From contig JALVUT010000007.1 of the NCBI GenBank assembly GCA_027035445.1, positions 1 through 5,003 of the forward strand: DNA of 5,003 bases, read 5' to 3'. The position numbers and the translations under genes are program-made. The notes under the pieces were generated by a model. The model saw only the letters and a program-made list of their open reading frames with translations. It ran no database searches and had not been told where the DNA came from. Each line of letters starts with the position of its first letter. The stretch's first letter is position 1. The DNA comes from Thermococcus sp. (GTDB lineage: Archaea > Methanobacteriota_B > Thermococci > Thermococcales > Thermococcaceae). Shown piece after piece: positions 4,764-5,003 of this stretch.

Positions 4764-5003
4764 TATGAGCAGAAGCCTGCAATTGATGTTGTGTGTTTGC
4801 TTTCAATCTCCATTTTCAGGAGATTTTCTTTGTTTCAAAGAATGAACATAGAGAGTTTGATTAAAGCATTAGATATCTTTCAATCTCCATTTTCAGGAGA
4901 TTTTCTTTGTTTCTATGAGCAGAAGCCTGCAATTGATGTTGTGTGTTTGCTTTCAATCTCCATTTTCAGGAGATTTTCTTTGTTTCAAAGAATGAACATA
5001 GAG
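4764..5003 (-). repeat. Tandem duplication of a two-spacer block (spacers 63-64 and 65-66)
   Basis: Spacer 63 (4764-4799) is identical to spacer 65 (4914-4949). Spacer 64 begins at 4837, and its first 17 bases equal the partial spacer at 4987-5003. The 150-nt period covers two repeats and two spacers. This is the pattern expected from slippage or unequal crossover between identical repeats. The copy number cannot be told because the window ends inside the second copy. Confidence 0.93.

Larger units (their letters stand above)
4011..4949 (-). other. Spacers 53-65, inferred leader-proximal side of the window
   Basis: Spacer lengths in order are 40, 37, 39, 44, 34, 39, 37, 34, 38, 41, 36, 40 and 36 nt. 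Spacers 57 and 60 are identical, as are 63 and 65. Plus-strand readings include PYRTTKVIPATFP (53), RLVKYIAKEYN (54), KRTGRLYGAPAE (55), SITSAHTVCPYCKY (56), IGLPENIATI (57/60), KNVWDLEKLSDI (58), SWEEVYRWSIY (59), TAYDICNGCGYF (61), PKEFRNVHFIFGW (62), YEQKPAIDVVCL (63/65) and RMNIESLIKALD (64). If transcription is right to left, these are the most recently acquired spacers in the window. Confidence 0.9.
1..5003 (-). CRISPR. Interior of a large CRISPR array: 66 repeats, 65 full spacers, both edges open
   Basis: A 37-bp repeat recurs at 66 positions and alternates with spacers of 33-47 nt. Repeat start positions are 16, 91, 166, 241, 317, 392, 468, 548, 624, 704, 784, 860, 934, 1008, 1085, 1157, 1229, 1305, 1383, 1457, 1537, 1609, 1693, 1765, 1839, 1915, 1989, 2065, 2146, 2221, 2299, 2377, 2458, 2532, 2607, 2688, 2764, 2839, 2913, 2991, 3067, 3144, 3221, 3298, 3373, 3449, 3521, 3597, 3667, 3744, 3819, 3896, 3974, 4051, 4125, 4201, 4282, 4353, 4429, 4503, 4574, 4649, 4727, 4800, 4877 and 4950. 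Spacer n runs from the end of repeat n to the start of repeat n+1. No repeat is degenerate and no AT-rich leader is seen, so neither array end is inside the window. The minus strand is inferred to be the precursor crRNA strand, because the repeats end ATTGAAAG on it. The subtype cannot be fixed without cas genes; type I-A/I-B/I-D or III is likely from the handle and the variable spacer length. Confidence 0.99.

Noticed and set aside
1..5003. cas genes, leader, tRNA, rRNA or mobile element inside the window
   Set aside because: Every base is accounted for by repeats and 33-47 nt spacers, which leaves no room for any other element.

Overview
The whole window is the interior of one large CRISPR array, and no protein-coding or RNA gene can be supported in it. 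I count 66 copies of a 37-bp repeat with no base difference seen between them. They separate 65 complete spacers of 33-47 nt (mean 38.9 nt), and a partial spacer lies at each edge (1-15 and 4987-5003). The array therefore continues past both ends. Leader, trailer end and cas genes all lie outside the window.

Orientation: on the minus strand each repeat begins GAAAC and ends ATTGAAAG. Just before the end is a 7-bp hairpin (arms AATCTCC and GGAGATT, 7-nt loop). A terminal ATTGAAA(C/G) is the usual 3' end of repeats in Cas6-processed type I-A/I-B/I-D and type III systems, where it becomes the 8-nt 5' handle of the crRNA. I infer transcription right to left, with the leader beyond position 5003.

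Layout: 1-428 is a shuffled block in which one spacer occurs three times and another at least twice. 429-4763 is mostly unique spacers, with four dispersed duplicate pairs. 4764-5003 is a tandem duplication of a two-spacer block that runs off the window. Of the 65 complete spacers, 58 are distinct.

Spacer content: read on the plus strand, several spacers look like sense coding sequence. Examples are two Shine-Dalgarno plus ATG gene starts (spacers 31 and 45), an IIDWKTG motif as in RecB/Cas4-type nucleases (51), an LVDEFQEVP motif as in UvrD-type helicases (13), and CxxC motifs (56 and 61). The inferred crRNAs would then be antisense to target mRNAs, which fits RNA-targeting type III interference. 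This is inference from short stretches.

Host: the sequence does not identify it. The Shine-Dalgarno sequences suggest that some targets are viruses or plasmids of a bacterium with canonical ribosome binding sites. Frequent AGA/AGG arginine codons in the readable spacers would suit a thermophile but do not prove one. Repeat GC is 12/37.
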